NCBI RefSeq assembly: GCF_900115865.1
Contig: NZ_FOXY01000001.1
Span: 372,001-436,000, forward strand
DNA length: 64,000 nucleotides
DNA from: Donghicola eburneus
GTDB taxonomy: Bacteria > Pseudomonadota > Alphaproteobacteria > Rhodobacterales > Rhodobacteraceae
Direction of reading: 5' to 3'
Below are positions 42,958-51,600 of the stretch, one piece after another. The stretch's first letter is position 1. Each line of letters starts with the position of its first letter. The notes beneath the pieces were generated by a model. It searched no databases. It saw nothing but the letters and a program-made list of their open reading frames with translations, and was not told the origin of the DNA. Position numbers and translations under genes: made by a program.

Positions 42958-43788
42958 ATGGCACGCGCAGTGACAACAAATCGCAAGATCATCAACACGG
43001 CTGTCGCCTGGGGTATCGGTCTGCTGGTCTTCTTCCCGATCCTCTGGACCATTCTCACCAGCTTCAAGACCGAAGCCCAAGCCATTGCAGATCCACCGAT
43101 TTTCCTTGGCTTTGACTGGACGCTCGAAAACTACGCCGTGGTAATGGAGCGCTCGGACTATGGCAAATACCTGTGGAACTCGATCGTGATCGCCGGTGGC
43201 TCGACCATTCTTGGCATCATCATCGCGGTCCCCGCAGCTTGGTCGATGGCCTTTGTCCCGTCGAAGAAAACCAAAGACATCCTGCTCTGGATGCTCTCGA
43301 CCAAGATGCTGCCGGCGGTGGGTGTTCTTTATCCGATCTACCTGCTGTTCATCAAAATGGGGATCCTCGACAGCAAGATCGGCCTTGTGATCGTGCTGAT
43401 GCTGATCAACCTGCCGATCATCGTCTGGATGCTCTACACCTACTTCAAGGAGATCCCCGGCGAGATCCTCGAGGCAGCCCGCATGGACGGTGCATCGCTG
43501 AAGGAAGAGGTGATCTACATCCTGACGCCCATGGCCATCCCCGGCATCGCGTCGACCCTGCTGCTGAACGTCATCCTCGCTTGGAACGAAGCCTTCTGGA
43601 CCCTGAACCTGACCGCAGCCAAAGCGGCTCCGCTGACAGCGTTCATCGCCAGCTACTCCAGCCCCGAGGGCCTGTTCTACGCAAAACTCAGCGCGGCCTC
43701 GACCATGGCCATCGCGCCGATCCTCATCCTTGGCTGGTTCAGCCAGAAGCAACTCGTCAGCGGCCTGACCTTTGGCGCGGTGAAATAA
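42958..43788 (+). CDS. smoG: Polyol ABC transporter permease (MalG type)
   Basis: The 276-residue permease has six helices and the EAA motif ILEAARMDGASLKEEVIYIL near 172-191. GAGGAGG precedes the start, ten bases after smoF. The MalG-like C-terminus (FSQKQLVSGLTFGAVK) contacts the ATPase in this family. Confidence 0.92.
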   Translation: MARAVTTNRKIINTAVAWGIGLLVFFPILWTILTSFKTEAQAIADPPIFLGFDWTLENYAVVMERSDYGKYLWNSIVIAGGSTILGIIIAVPAAWSMAFVPSKKTKDILLWMLSTKMLPAVGVLYPIYLLFIKMGILDSKIGLVIVLMLINLPIIVWMLYTYFKEIPGEILEAARMDGASLKEEVIYILTPMAIPGIASTLLLNVILAWNEAFWTLNLTAAKAAPLTAFIASYSSPEGLFYAKLSAASTMAIAPILILGWFSQKQLVSGLTFGAVK

Positions 43789-43800
43789 GGAATAACCATT

Positions 43801-44805
43801 ATGGGACGTATTACGCTTGATAAGGTCACCAAAAGCTTTGGCGATGTGAATGTCATCCCGCCTTTGGACCTGACCATTAATGACGGTGAATTCGTGGTGT
43901 TTGTTGGCCCGTCGGGCTGCGGTAAGTCTACCTTGCTTCGCCTGATCGCCGGTCTCGAAGATGTCACCAGTGGCCAGATCCGCATCGACGGTGAAGACGC
44001 GACCAACCTGCCGCCCGCCAAACGCAAACTGGCCATGGTGTTCCAGAGCTACGCGCTGTACCCCCACATGTCGGTGCGCAAGAACATCGCATTCCCCATG
44101 AAAATGGCGGGTGTCGATGAGGCAGAGCAGAAGAAGCGCATCGAAGCCGCGGCCAAAGCTCTGAACCTGACCGACTATCTGGACCGTCGTCCGGGCCAGC
44201 TGTCGGGTGGTCAGCGCCAGCGTGTGGCCATCGGCCGTGCGATTGTCCGCGAACCCAGCGCCTTCTTGTTCGACGAACCTCTGTCGAACCTTGACGCTGC
44301 GCTGCGTGTGAACATGCGTCTGGAGATTTCCGAGCTGCACAACCAGCTGGAAACCACCATGATCTATGTGACCCACGATCAGGTCGAAGCGATGACCATG
44401 GCGGACAAAATCGTTGTTCTGCGCGCAGGTCACATTGAACAGGTTGGCAGCCCGCTGGAACTGTACCGCGCCCCCCGCAACAAGTTCGTTGCTGGCTTCA
44501 TCGGCTCGCCCAAGATGAACTTCATCGAAGGGGCTGTCGCGCAGCAGCATGGCGCGGAGACCATTGGCATCCGACCCGAGCATATCACTGCGTCGGAAAC
44601 CGATGGCATGTGGAGCGGTAAAGTCGGCGTGGCCGAGCATCTGGGCTCTGACACCTTCTTGCACGTGCATGACTCTGGCTTGGCAGAAACCATCACCGTG
44701 CGCGTGAACGGCGAATTCAGCTTGCGCCACGGCGACACGGTGTACCTGACCCCTGAAATGGACAAAGTGCACAAGTTCGACGCGCAGGGGCTGCGGTTCG
44801 AATGA
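43801..44805 (+). CDS. smoK: Polyol ABC transporter ATP-binding protein (MalK/UgpC type)
   Basis: The 334-residue ATPase has Walker [14 protein letters not shown] (near 36-48), the signature [14 protein letters not shown] (near 134-147), Walker [16 protein letters not shown] and switch histidine [13 protein letters not shown]-terminal regulatory OB-type domain (about 235-334) includes IGIRPEHI. It energises SmoFG. Its last four bases overlap smoS (ATGA), coupling transporter and enzyme expression. Confidence 0.93.
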   Translation: MGRITLDKVTKSFGDVNVIPPLDLTINDGEFVVFVGPSGCGKSTLLRLIAGLEDVTSGQIRIDGEDATNLPPAKRKLAMVFQSYALYPHMSVRKNIAFPMKMAGVDEAEQKKRIEAAAKALNLTDYLDRRPGQLSGGQRQRVAIGRAIVREPSAFLFDEPLSNLDAALRVNMRLEISELHNQLETTMIYVTHDQVEAMTMADKIVVLRAGHIEQVGSPLELYRAPRNKFVAGFIGSPKMNFIEGAVAQQHGAETIGIRPEHITASETDGMWSGKVGVAEHLGSDTFLHVHDSGLAETITVRVNGEFSLRHGDTVYLTPEMDKVHKFDAQGLRFE

Positions 44806-45575
44806 CACGTCTGGCCGGAAAAACAGCCATCATCACAGGCTCGGCGCGCGGCATTGGCCGTGCGTTCGCCGAACGCTACGTGGCCGAAGGCGCGCGTGTG
44901 GTGATCGCGGACATCAATCTCGAGGCGGCTTCGAAAACCGCCGCCGAGATCGGGGAGGGCGCTATCGCCCTTCCTATAGATGTCACCAATCAGGACAGCA
45001 TTGAGATGTGCGTCCGCGAGGCTGTAACCCAGCTTGGCGGGATCGACATTCTGATCAACAACGCCGCGATCTTTACCGCGGCGCCCATCGACGAGATTAC
45101 CCGTAACGATTACGACAAGGTTTTCGCGATCAACGTCTCCGGCACGCTTTTCACCATGCAGGCGGTCGCACGCCACATGATCGAGCGCGGGCAGGGCGGC
45201 AAGATCATCAACATGGCGTCCCAAGCGGGCCGTCGCGGCGAAAGCCTTGTCGCTGTGTATTGTGCCTCGAAGGCGGCGGTGATCAGCCTGACCCAGTCAG
45301 CTGGCCTGAACCTGATCCAGCACGGGATCAACGTGAACGCGATCGCCCCCGGCGTGGTCGATGGTGAACACTGGGACGGCGTAGACGCCTTCTTTGCGAA
45401 GTATGAAAACAAGGCCCCCGGTCAGAAGAAGAAAGAGGTCGGCGAGGCCGTTCCTTTTGGCCGCATGGGGACCGCAGAAGACCTGACCGGAATGGCGGTT
45501 TTCTTGGCAAGTGATGATGCTGAATATGTTGTGGCGCAGACCTACAACGTGGACGGCGGCAACTGGATGAGCTGA
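44802..45575 (+). CDS. smoS: Sorbitol dehydrogenase, short-chain dehydrogenase/reductase family
   Basis: The 257-residue SDR has the NAD-binding TGSARGIG (12-19), NNAA (87-90) and the catalytic triad S140, Y153 and K157 (VYCASKAAV). It resembles the rhodobacterial SmoS/PolS enzymes, which oxidise D-sorbitol to fructose and can use galactitol or iditol. The ending VDGGNWMS is typical of this subgroup. It lies directly after the transporter ATPase and before mannitol dehydrogenase. Confidence 0.9.
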   Translation: MTRLAGKTAIITGSARGIGRAFAERYVAEGARVVIADINLEAASKTAAEIGEGAIALPIDVTNQDSIEMCVREAVTQLGGIDILINNAAIFTAAPIDEITRNDYDKVFAINVSGTLFTMQAVARHMIERGQGGKIINMASQAGRRGESLVAVYCASKAAVISLTQSAGLNLIQHGINVNAIAPGVVDGEHWDGVDAFFAKYENKAPGQKKKEVGEAVPFGRMGTAEDLTGMAVFLASDDAEYVVAQTYNVDGGNWMS

Positions 45576-45584
45576 GGCCCCGAC

Positions 45585-47066
45585 ATGGCTACCCCCCTCT
45601 CACTGAACACACTGGACCAACTGCCCGAGACCATCGGCAAACCGTCCTACGCGCGCTCTGACCTGAGCGGCGGCATCCTGCATTTTGGTGTAGGCAACTT
45701 CCACCGCGCGCACCAAGCGACCTACCTGCACCAGCTGTTCAATCAGGGCAAAGGCCACGATTGGGCAATCGTCGGCGCAGGCGTCATGGAGGGCGACAAG
45801 CGTGCCCGCGACGTGCTGGCAGCTCAAGACTGGCTGACCACTTTGGTTGAACAGGAAAAAGACAGCAGCGGCGCGCAGATCATTGGCTCGATGGTCGACT
45901 ATCTGGAGCCTGCAAATGCGCAGGCGATTATCGCCAAGCTCGCCGATCCTGCGATCCGCATCGTGTCCACGACCATCACCGAAGGCGGCTATTTCCTTGA
46001 TGCGACGGACACCTTTGATCCGACCCATCCGGCGATCGCTCATGATGGTGAAAACCCCGACACCCCGAAAACCGTGTTCGGCATGATCGTCGCTGGCCTC
46101 AAGGCCCGCCGTGATGCTGGCCACGCGCCCTTTACCATCATGTGCTGCGACAACATCCCCCACAACGGGAACGTGACCCGCAACGCTGTGGTCGGAACTG
46201 CGCGCCTGTCTGACCGCGATTTCGCGGACTGGATCGTGACCAACGTAGCGTTCCCGAACTCTATGGTAGACCGCATTACCCCCGCAACCTCGGACCGAGA
46301 ACGCCAGATCGCGGCGGATGAGTACGGCGTACAGGACGGGTGGCCCGTCTTCTGCGAAGGTTTCATCCAGTGGGTGATGGAAGACAACTTCCCCCTGGGC
46401 CGTCCGGAGCTCGAGGCTGTTGGCGTTGAATTCGTTGAGGATGTTGCTCCCTTCGAGCTGATGAAGCTCCGCATCCTGAACGGTGGCCATGCAGCAATCG
46501 CGTATCCGGGCGGCCTCTTGGATATTCACTTCGTGCACGAGGCGATGGAGCATCCGCTCATCAACGCCTACCTCGCGAAGCTGACCGCCGAAGAGTTCCT
46601 GCCGGGCGTGCCTCCGGTGCCGAACACCGACACCAGCGAGTACCAGAAGCTGATCGATCGGCGGTTCTCGAACCCCAAGATTGGCGATACGATCCGGCGC
46701 CTGTGTCTGGACGGCTCGAACCGCCAGCCCAAGTTCATTGTGCCCCAGATCCGCGACGCGCTGGCCCGTGGCGGCAGCATCACCGGTCTGGCGCTGGAAA
46801 GCGCGCTGTGGTGCCGCTACTGCTATGGCACCAGCGAGAGCGGTGCGGTGATCGAACCCAATGATCCCAACTGGGACATGCTGGTCGCAACCTCGGCCAA
46901 GGCCAAGGACGACCCGCAGACATGGCTGACCGGTCTGCCCGCCGTTTACGGTGATCTGGCGCAGAACGAAGCGTTCTCCACCGCGTTCGCTGCGGCGCTC
47001 AATGCGCTGTGGACCGACGGCACTGCAGCGGTTCTGACCAAGTATCTAGAGGACCAGCCCCTGTGA
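45585..47066 (+). CDS. mtlK: Mannitol 2-dehydrogenase (polyol-specific long-chain type)
   Basis: The 493-residue enzyme belongs to the zinc-independent polyol-specific long-chain dehydrogenases. It has an N-terminal nucleotide-binding region (GGILHFGVGNFHRAHQATYL near 29-48), the segment TITEGGYFLDA, and the catalytic motif ELMKLRILNGGHAAIAY (near 291-307) with the conserved K, N and H. It converts mannitol to fructose and often arabitol to xylulose with NAD, which fits the xylB gene further on. It overlaps the next gene by one base (TGATG). Confidence 0.93.
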   Translation: MATPLSLNTLDQLPETIGKPSYARSDLSGGILHFGVGNFHRAHQATYLHQLFNQGKGHDWAIVGAGVMEGDKRARDVLAAQDWLTTLVEQEKDSSGAQIIGSMVDYLEPANAQAIIAKLADPAIRIVSTTITEGGYFLDATDTFDPTHPAIAHDGENPDTPKTVFGMIVAGLKARRDAGHAPFTIMCCDNIPHNGNVTRNAVVGTARLSDRDFADWIVTNVAFPNSMVDRITPATSDRERQIAADEYGVQDGWPVFCEGFIQWVMEDNFPLGRPELEAVGVEFVEDVAPFELMKLRILNGGHAAIAYPGGLLDIHFVHEAMEHPLINAYLAKLTAEEFLPGVPPVPNTDTSEYQKLIDRRFSNPKIGDTIRRLCLDGSNRQPKFIVPQIRDALARGGSITGLALESALWCRYCYGTSESGAVIEPNDPNWDMLVATSAKAKDDPQTWLTGLPAVYGDLAQNEAFSTAFAAALNALWTDGTAAVLTKYLEDQPL

Positions 47067-47740
47067 TGGGGCAGCCGGAGCCTCGCCTCGTGATCTTTGA
47101 TTGCGATGGCGTCTTGGTGGACAGCGAGCCGATTTCGCTGTCCGTCATGCGCGAGGTTCTGGCAGAGCAGGGCTGTCACCTGACCGAAGCCCAAGGCTAC
47201 GAACAACTGCTCGGGCGGTCGATCACTACGATCGCCCGAACACTGCAGGACGAGCAGGACATCACTTTGAACGACGCGCATCTCGAGGAGATGCGCAAGC
47301 GGCTCTATGCGCGGTTCCGTGCAGAGCTGTCGCCGATCGAACATGTGGCGGGGGCGATTGATGCGATTGACTGCCCCGTCTGCGTCGCGTCCTCTAGTCA
47401 GCCGGACCGGATCAGGACCTCGCTCCAGATTACCGGCCTCTATCAGAAATTCTCACCCAATATCTTCTCATCCAGCATGGTCAGCCGCGGCAAACCTGCG
47501 CCGGATCTGTTCCTGTATGCGGCCGAGGAAATGGGGGTCGATCCCAAAGATTGCGTCGTGATCGAAGACAGCCCCGCAGGGATCAAGGCAGCCCAGAGTG
47601 CTGGGATGCGTGTTATTGCGTTTGTGGGCGGGGGCCATGCCGCACCCGCGCGGCTTCGTGAACAGGCCGAAGTTTTAGTACCGAATGGAGTGGTTGAAAC
47701 TATGTCCGACTTGGTTGCAACATTGAACTCCATTCGTTGA
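47066..47740 (+). CDS. HAD-family sugar-phosphatase or phosphomutase-like hydrolase
   Basis: The start at 47066 shares its A with the stop of mtlK; codons upstream lie inside mtlK. The 224-residue protein has HAD motif I FDCDGVLVDSEP (near 11-22), motif II VASSSQPDR (near 110-118), lysine in SRGKPAPDLFLYAAEEMGV and motif IV VIEDSPAGIKAAQSAG. The DSEP form is typical of 2-deoxyglucose-6-phosphatase or 6-phosphogluconate phosphatase-like enzymes. In a polyol operon it may relieve toxic sugar phosphates; the substrate is unknown. Confidence 0.87.
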   Translation: MGQPEPRLVIFDCDGVLVDSEPISLSVMREVLAEQGCHLTEAQGYEQLLGRSITTIARTLQDEQDITLNDAHLEEMRKRLYARFRAELSPIEHVAGAIDAIDCPVCVASSSQPDRIRTSLQITGLYQKFSPNIFSSSMVSRGKPAPDLFLYAAEEMGVDPKDCVVIEDSPAGIKAAQSAGMRVIAFVGGGHAAPARLREQAEVLVPNGVVETMSDLVATLNSIR

Positions 47741-47756
47741 AGGCAGGGCCGTTCAC

Positions 47757-49337
47757 ATGACCGAATATGTTTGTGCCGTCGATGTCGGTACAGCCAGCGC
47801 CCGTGCGGCGCTTTTTGATCGTGATGGCACGCGGCTGGCCAAAGCGGTCCACCCCATCGCGCTCTACCAGATGGAGGGCGCGCGGGCTGAGCATGCCTCT
47901 GAGAATATCTGGGAAGCGGTTGGGATCTGCGTGCGGCAGGTTCTGGTGGGGATCGATCCTGCGGAGGTTGTCGCGATCGGCTTTGATGCCACCTGTTCCT
48001 TGGTCCTGAGGGATAAAACCGGCGCTCCCTTGCGGCTGGGACCGGATGGACGAGACACCATCCTGTGGTTTGATCATCGCGCCGCCCCGCATGCCGAGGT
48101 CTGCAATGCGACTGGCCACCCTGTTTTGCAGGTTCAGGGCGGCGCGTTCTCTCCCGAAAAGCAGGTCCCGAAGCTTCTTTGGCTCAAGACCCGTCGGCCG
48201 CAGCTCTGGGATCAGTTGGGCGCGGCGTATGACTTGGCGGATTTCCTGACATTTCGGGCCAGCGGATCGAACGCCCGGTCGAATTGCACTCTGACCGCGA
48301 AATGGAGCTACCAGTCCGAGCGCGGTGGGTGGCAACGGGATTTCCTGAACCAGATCGGTTTGGATGATTTCACCAACAAGGCGGATCTGCCAGAGCACGC
48401 GACCCCTTTGGGCACAGCTGTCGGCACGTTGACCGCCGACGCAGCAGAGCATCTGGGCCTGACGACCGCCTGCAAGGTCAGCGCCGGCATGGTCGATGCC
48501 TTTAGCGGCACGCTGGGTGCCGTGGGGCATTGCCCGAGCGATACGCTGAATGATGGGTCTGATCTGGCCTTGATCGCAGGCACCTCGTCATGCGTGATGT
48601 CGATCAATCGCACCCCATGGGTGACGCGCGGTGTTTGGGGTCCCTATTCCGACGCCATTTTGCCGGGCTATTGGACCAGCGAAGGCGGCCAATCGGCCAC
48701 GGGCGCCTTGCTCGACTTCATCCTGCGCAACTTCGGCCCCGACAAGACCGAAGCTCCCGAAGCGCACCAGCGCGTCGAGATGCGTTTGCGCCAGATGCTG
48801 GACGAAGAGGGACCGAGCCTAGCCGATGGCATCCATATCCTGCCGGATGTGAACGGAAACCGCTCGCCCTTTGCTGACCCGAACATGCGCGGCGTGATCT
48901 CTGGGCTGACCATGGATCAGAGCTTTGACAGTGTGTGCAAGCTATACTGGCGGGCGGCCGTGTCCTTGGCCTTGGGACTGCGGCAGATCATCGAACACAT
49001 GCGCGCCCAAGGGCCGACGATCCGCGTTCTGCACGTCACCGGCGGCCATGTGCGCAGTGATCTGTTGCTGCAACTCTATGCAGATGTCACGGGCTGCGAC
49101 ATTCAGATTGCCGCCGAAGGCGAGGCTGTCCTTCTTGGGACGGCGGCCTTGGCGGCGGTCACAGGCGGGCTGTTTCCTGATCTGATCGCTGCGGTGCGTC
49201 ACATGCGGACGGATGGGCGTGTCTATCGCCCAAACCCTGCGCTGCGCGATCTTTTCGATCAGGACTACGCGATCTTTCTCCGGATGCAGCAGCACCGCGA
49301 TGAATTGAACGCCATGCGGACTTCAACAAAGGTATAA
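47757..49337 (+). CDS. FGGY-family carbohydrate kinase (ribulokinase-like)
   Basis: The 526-residue kinase starts with the phosphate-1 motif CAVDVGTASARAALFDRDG (near 5-23). It has IGFDATCSLVLRDKTGAPLR, typical of the D-ribulose/ribitol branch of FGGY kinases, and the C-terminal HVTGGHVRSDLLLQLYADVT region. It phosphorylates a free sugar with ATP; D-ribulose, formed from ribitol, is the best guess. It is four bases from xylB, giving the operon two distinct pentulose-type kinases. Confidence 0.85.
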   Translation: MTEYVCAVDVGTASARAALFDRDGTRLAKAVHPIALYQMEGARAEHASENIWEAVGICVRQVLVGIDPAEVVAIGFDATCSLVLRDKTGAPLRLGPDGRDTILWFDHRAAPHAEVCNATGHPVLQVQGGAFSPEKQVPKLLWLKTRRPQLWDQLGAAYDLADFLTFRASGSNARSNCTLTAKWSYQSERGGWQRDFLNQIGLDDFTNKADLPEHATPLGTAVGTLTADAAEHLGLTTACKVSAGMVDAFSGTLGAVGHCPSDTLNDGSDLALIAGTSSCVMSINRTPWVTRGVWGPYSDAILPGYWTSEGGQSATGALLDFILRNFGPDKTEAPEAHQRVEMRLRQMLDEEGPSLADGIHILPDVNGNRSPFADPNMRGVISGLTMDQSFDSVCKLYWRAAVSLALGLRQIIEHMRAQGPTIRVLHVTGGHVRSDLLLQLYADVTGCDIQIAAEGEAVLLGTAALAAVTGGLFPDLIAAVRHMRTDGRVYRPNPALRDLFDQDYAIFLRMQQHRDELNAMRTSTKV

Positions 49338-49340
49338 GAC

Positions 49341-50789
49341 ATGTATCTCGGCATTGATTTGGGGACATCCGGCGTCAAGGCGCTGTTGATGGACGACGCA
49401 CAACAGGTTGTCGCCAGCGCGACCGCTGCGCTGACGGTCCAGCAGCCAAAACCGCTCTGGTCAGAGCAGGACCCCGCAGATTGGATTGCGGCGACCGACC
49501 AGGCCTTGTTGGCGCTCAAGGACAAAGCAGGTCAGGCCTTGGCGGCGGTCAAGGGGATCGGTCTGTCTGGCCAGATGCATGGCGCGACGCTGCTGGACGC
49601 AGCGGATCAAGTGCTGCGCCCCTGTATTCTGTGGAACGATGTCCGCAGCCACGCCGAAGCGGCTGCGCTGGACGCTGACCCGCAGTTTCGCGCGATCTCT
49701 GGCAACATCGTCTTCCCCGGGTTCACGGCGCCGAAACTCGCTTGGGTGCGGGAAAATGAGCCAGAGGTTTTTGACAAGGTGGCCAAGGTGCTGTTGCCCA
49801 AGGACTACCTGCGCCTCTGGCTGACGGGTGCCCATGTGTCCGAGATGTCAGATGCCGCTGGCACTGCTTGGCTGGACGTAGGGGGCCGATGCTGGTCGAC
49901 TGACCTGCTGGATGCGAGCGGCATGCGTGCAGACCAGATGCCCGACCTGATCGAAGGCAGCGCGGCCTCTGGCGGATTGCGCGCTGAGCTCGCGCAGCGC
50001 TGGGGGATCGCGACTGGCACCGTGGTGGCGGGTGGCGCTGGGGACAACGCGGCCTCTGCCATTGGGCTTGGGACGATTGGCGCGGGCGACGGGTTTGTGT
50101 CTCTGGGGACCTCTGGCGTCGTTTTTGCTGCAACCGACAGCTATCTGCCCAAAGCCGAAAGCGCCGTGCATGCGTTTTGCCATGCCATCCCCGACACGTG
50201 GCACCAAATGGGTGTGATCCTGTCTGCAGCCTCGGCTTTGGGCTGGTTTGCGGGGATCACGGGGCGCTCTGCGTCTGACCTGTCCGCCGCGATTGGCACA
50301 GAGGTCCAAGCGCCAACTGCCGTGACCTTCTTGCCGTACTTGTCGGGCGAACGCACGCCGCACAACGATGCGATGCTTCAGGGCAGCTTCACAGGCCTGA
50401 TCCATGCCGCGCAGACCGAGGACCTGACCCGCGCGGTGATCGAGGGTGTCACCTTTGCGCTCAAGGAGAACCTGATCGCGCTTCAAAGCGCTGGAGGCCG
50501 TGTGGATGCGCTGCTGGCCGTCGGTGGCGGCGCGCGGTCCCCATATTGGCTGCAACTGATTGCGACGGTCCTGAACATCCCTGTGCATATCGCAGCGGAC
50601 GGCGATTATGGCGCCGCCTTTGGCGCTGCGCGGCTTGGCATGCTGGCTCAGAGTGGTGCTGACCCCCAGTCTGTGTGCCTGCGACCTGCCATTGAACGGG
50701 AATATGCGCCCCAAACCCAGCTAACAGACGCATTCGAAAGCGCCTTTGACCGCTTCCAGTCCCTGCGGTCGGCTATCAAAATGACATGA
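49341..50789 (+). CDS. xylB: Xylulokinase
   Basis: The 482-residue FGGY kinase has GIDLGTSGVKALLMDD (near 4-19), the xylulokinase-specific GLSGQMHGATLLD (near 74-86), ILWNDVRSHAEA (near 94-105), and the C-terminal LLAVGGGARSPYWLQLIATVL. It phosphorylates D-xylulose, the product of arabitol or xylitol oxidation, feeding the pentose phosphate pathway. It is the last gene of the polyol operon. Confidence 0.94.
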   Translation: MYLGIDLGTSGVKALLMDDAQQVVASATAALTVQQPKPLWSEQDPADWIAATDQALLALKDKAGQALAAVKGIGLSGQMHGATLLDAADQVLRPCILWNDVRSHAEAAALDADPQFRAISGNIVFPGFTAPKLAWVRENEPEVFDKVAKVLLPKDYLRLWLTGAHVSEMSDAAGTAWLDVGGRCWSTDLLDASGMRADQMPDLIEGSAASGGLRAELAQRWGIATGTVVAGGAGDNAASAIGLGTIGAGDGFVSLGTSGVVFAATDSYLPKAESAVHAFCHAIPDTWHQMGVILSAASALGWFAGITGRSASDLSAAIGTEVQAPTAVTFLPYLSGERTPHNDAMLQGSFTGLIHAAQTEDLTRAVIEGVTFALKENLIALQSAGGRVDALLAVGGGARSPYWLQLIATVLNIPVHIAADGDYGAAFGAARLGMLAQSGADPQSVCLRPAIEREYAPQTQLTDAFESAFDRFQSLRSAIKMT

Positions 50790-50806
50790 AACTGATTCGC
50801 GAGCAC

Positions 50807-50832
50807 ACCCCATACTTGCGTATGTATGGGGT
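50807..50832 (+). terminator. Hairpin after xylB
   Basis: ACCCCATAC (50807-50815) pairs perfectly with GTATGGGGT (50824-50832) around an 8-base loop, 17 bases after the xylB stop. It is followed by TCTCCCTC rather than a clear T-run, so it is a probable but not ideal terminator. Confidence 0.5.
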
Positions 50833-50969
50833 TCTCCCTCTGGAAGAGTGTGAAAAAACATGCTCTTTCTCTGTGAGAAGATGCCAAAATCTTAAGTTGT
50901 GGTTAACCATTTTCTGCAAGTTCTGATTGTGGAAACAGGCTATTTTCCACTCCGGACGTTCAATTTCTC

Positions 50970-51020
50970 TCGGATATGCGTTATATCCGAAGGGGTAAGA
51001 TATCTCCGTTCGAGATATCT
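50970..51020 (+). promoter_or_regulatory. Two adjacent palindromes directly upstream of the DUF2384-like gene
   Basis: TCGGATAT/ATATCCGA (50970-50977 with 50983-50990, 5-base spacer) and AGATATCTC/GAGATATCT (50998-51006 with 51012-51020, 5-base spacer) are perfect inverted repeats eight bases apart. The second ends ten bases before the ATG at 51031, where a ribosome site would be expected and none is seen. They may be operators for autoregulation or tandem RNA hairpins. Confidence 0.6.
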
Positions 51021-51030
51021 GTGGTGACGG

Positions 51031-51531
51031 ATGGTGACATTGGAACAATTTTCGAGTGAACAGACCCGCGCAGTCGTGTCGAATTCGGCGTGGCGCGTAT
51101 TCCTACAAGACGCGGCATGGCTTGGCATGTCCGCGGAAACGCGGTGTTCCATCCTCGGGGATGTGTCCGAACCGCTTTACGAAAGCTGGATGAAGGCTGC
51201 GGATGTCCACTTTAACCGCGACCAGCTGGACCGGATCGTCCTGCTGCATGCCATCCGAGAGCGGCTGGAGAAACTGTTCGGTTGCGCCAATGCCGCGGCC
51301 GAGTGGCTCTGCGCGGAACATTCGGAAAAAGACCCAGTTTTTGGCGGTCGGAGCCCGATTGAGCATGTGATGCACGAGGGGATGATCGGTCTCTATCACA
51401 TTCTCACACGGCTAGAAAAAATGATGGAAGACATCACCTCCGCGCTCGCAGGGTGGGAGGATGACGAGTCCGACGACCTGATGTGGAAATCCGAAGACGC
51501 GGCTAACACACGGCCCCGTTTACTGCACTAA
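51031..51531 (+). CDS. Orphan antitoxin-like protein with DUF2384 (Xre/MbcA/ParS) C-terminal region
   Basis: The 166-residue protein starts MVTLEQFSSEQTRAVV. Its C-terminal half contains FGCANAAAEWLCAEHSEK, then FGGRSPIEHVMHEGMIGLYH and ILTRLEKMM, the pattern of the MbcA/ParS/Xre toxin-binding domain (short GRSP-type motif near 110). The N-terminal part (about 15-95) is helical, with LGMSAETRCSILGDVSEPLY, resembling the Xre-type DNA-binding region of the same family. A RES-type toxin gene is expected next to such an antitoxin, but the next gene is a glycosyltransferase. It is preceded by two palindromes and may be a stand-alone regulator. Confidence 0.65.
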   Translation: MVTLEQFSSEQTRAVVSNSAWRVFLQDAAWLGMSAETRCSILGDVSEPLYESWMKAADVHFNRDQLDRIVLLHAIRERLEKLFGCANAAAEWLCAEHSEKDPVFGGRSPIEHVMHEGMIGLYHILTRLEKMMEDITSALAGWEDDESDDLMWKSEDAANTRPRLLH

Positions 51532-51600
51532 TCCCTTTGGTCTGGCCGCTGGGGCGCGTCGCGGATAAGCTTGGGGAAACGGAAATTTCTCAGGCAAGTC

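Noticed and set aside
42883-44808. 641-codon minus-strand open frame opposite smoG and smoK
   Set aside because: The plus-strand genes are unmistakable; the opposite frame covers parts of both and is compositionally implausible.
50900-50909. TGGTTAACCA palindrome as another GntR operator
   Set aside because: It has the TGGT-N2-ACCA form, but no FCD-type regulator is near and 10-base palindromes occur by chance; kept only as a note.
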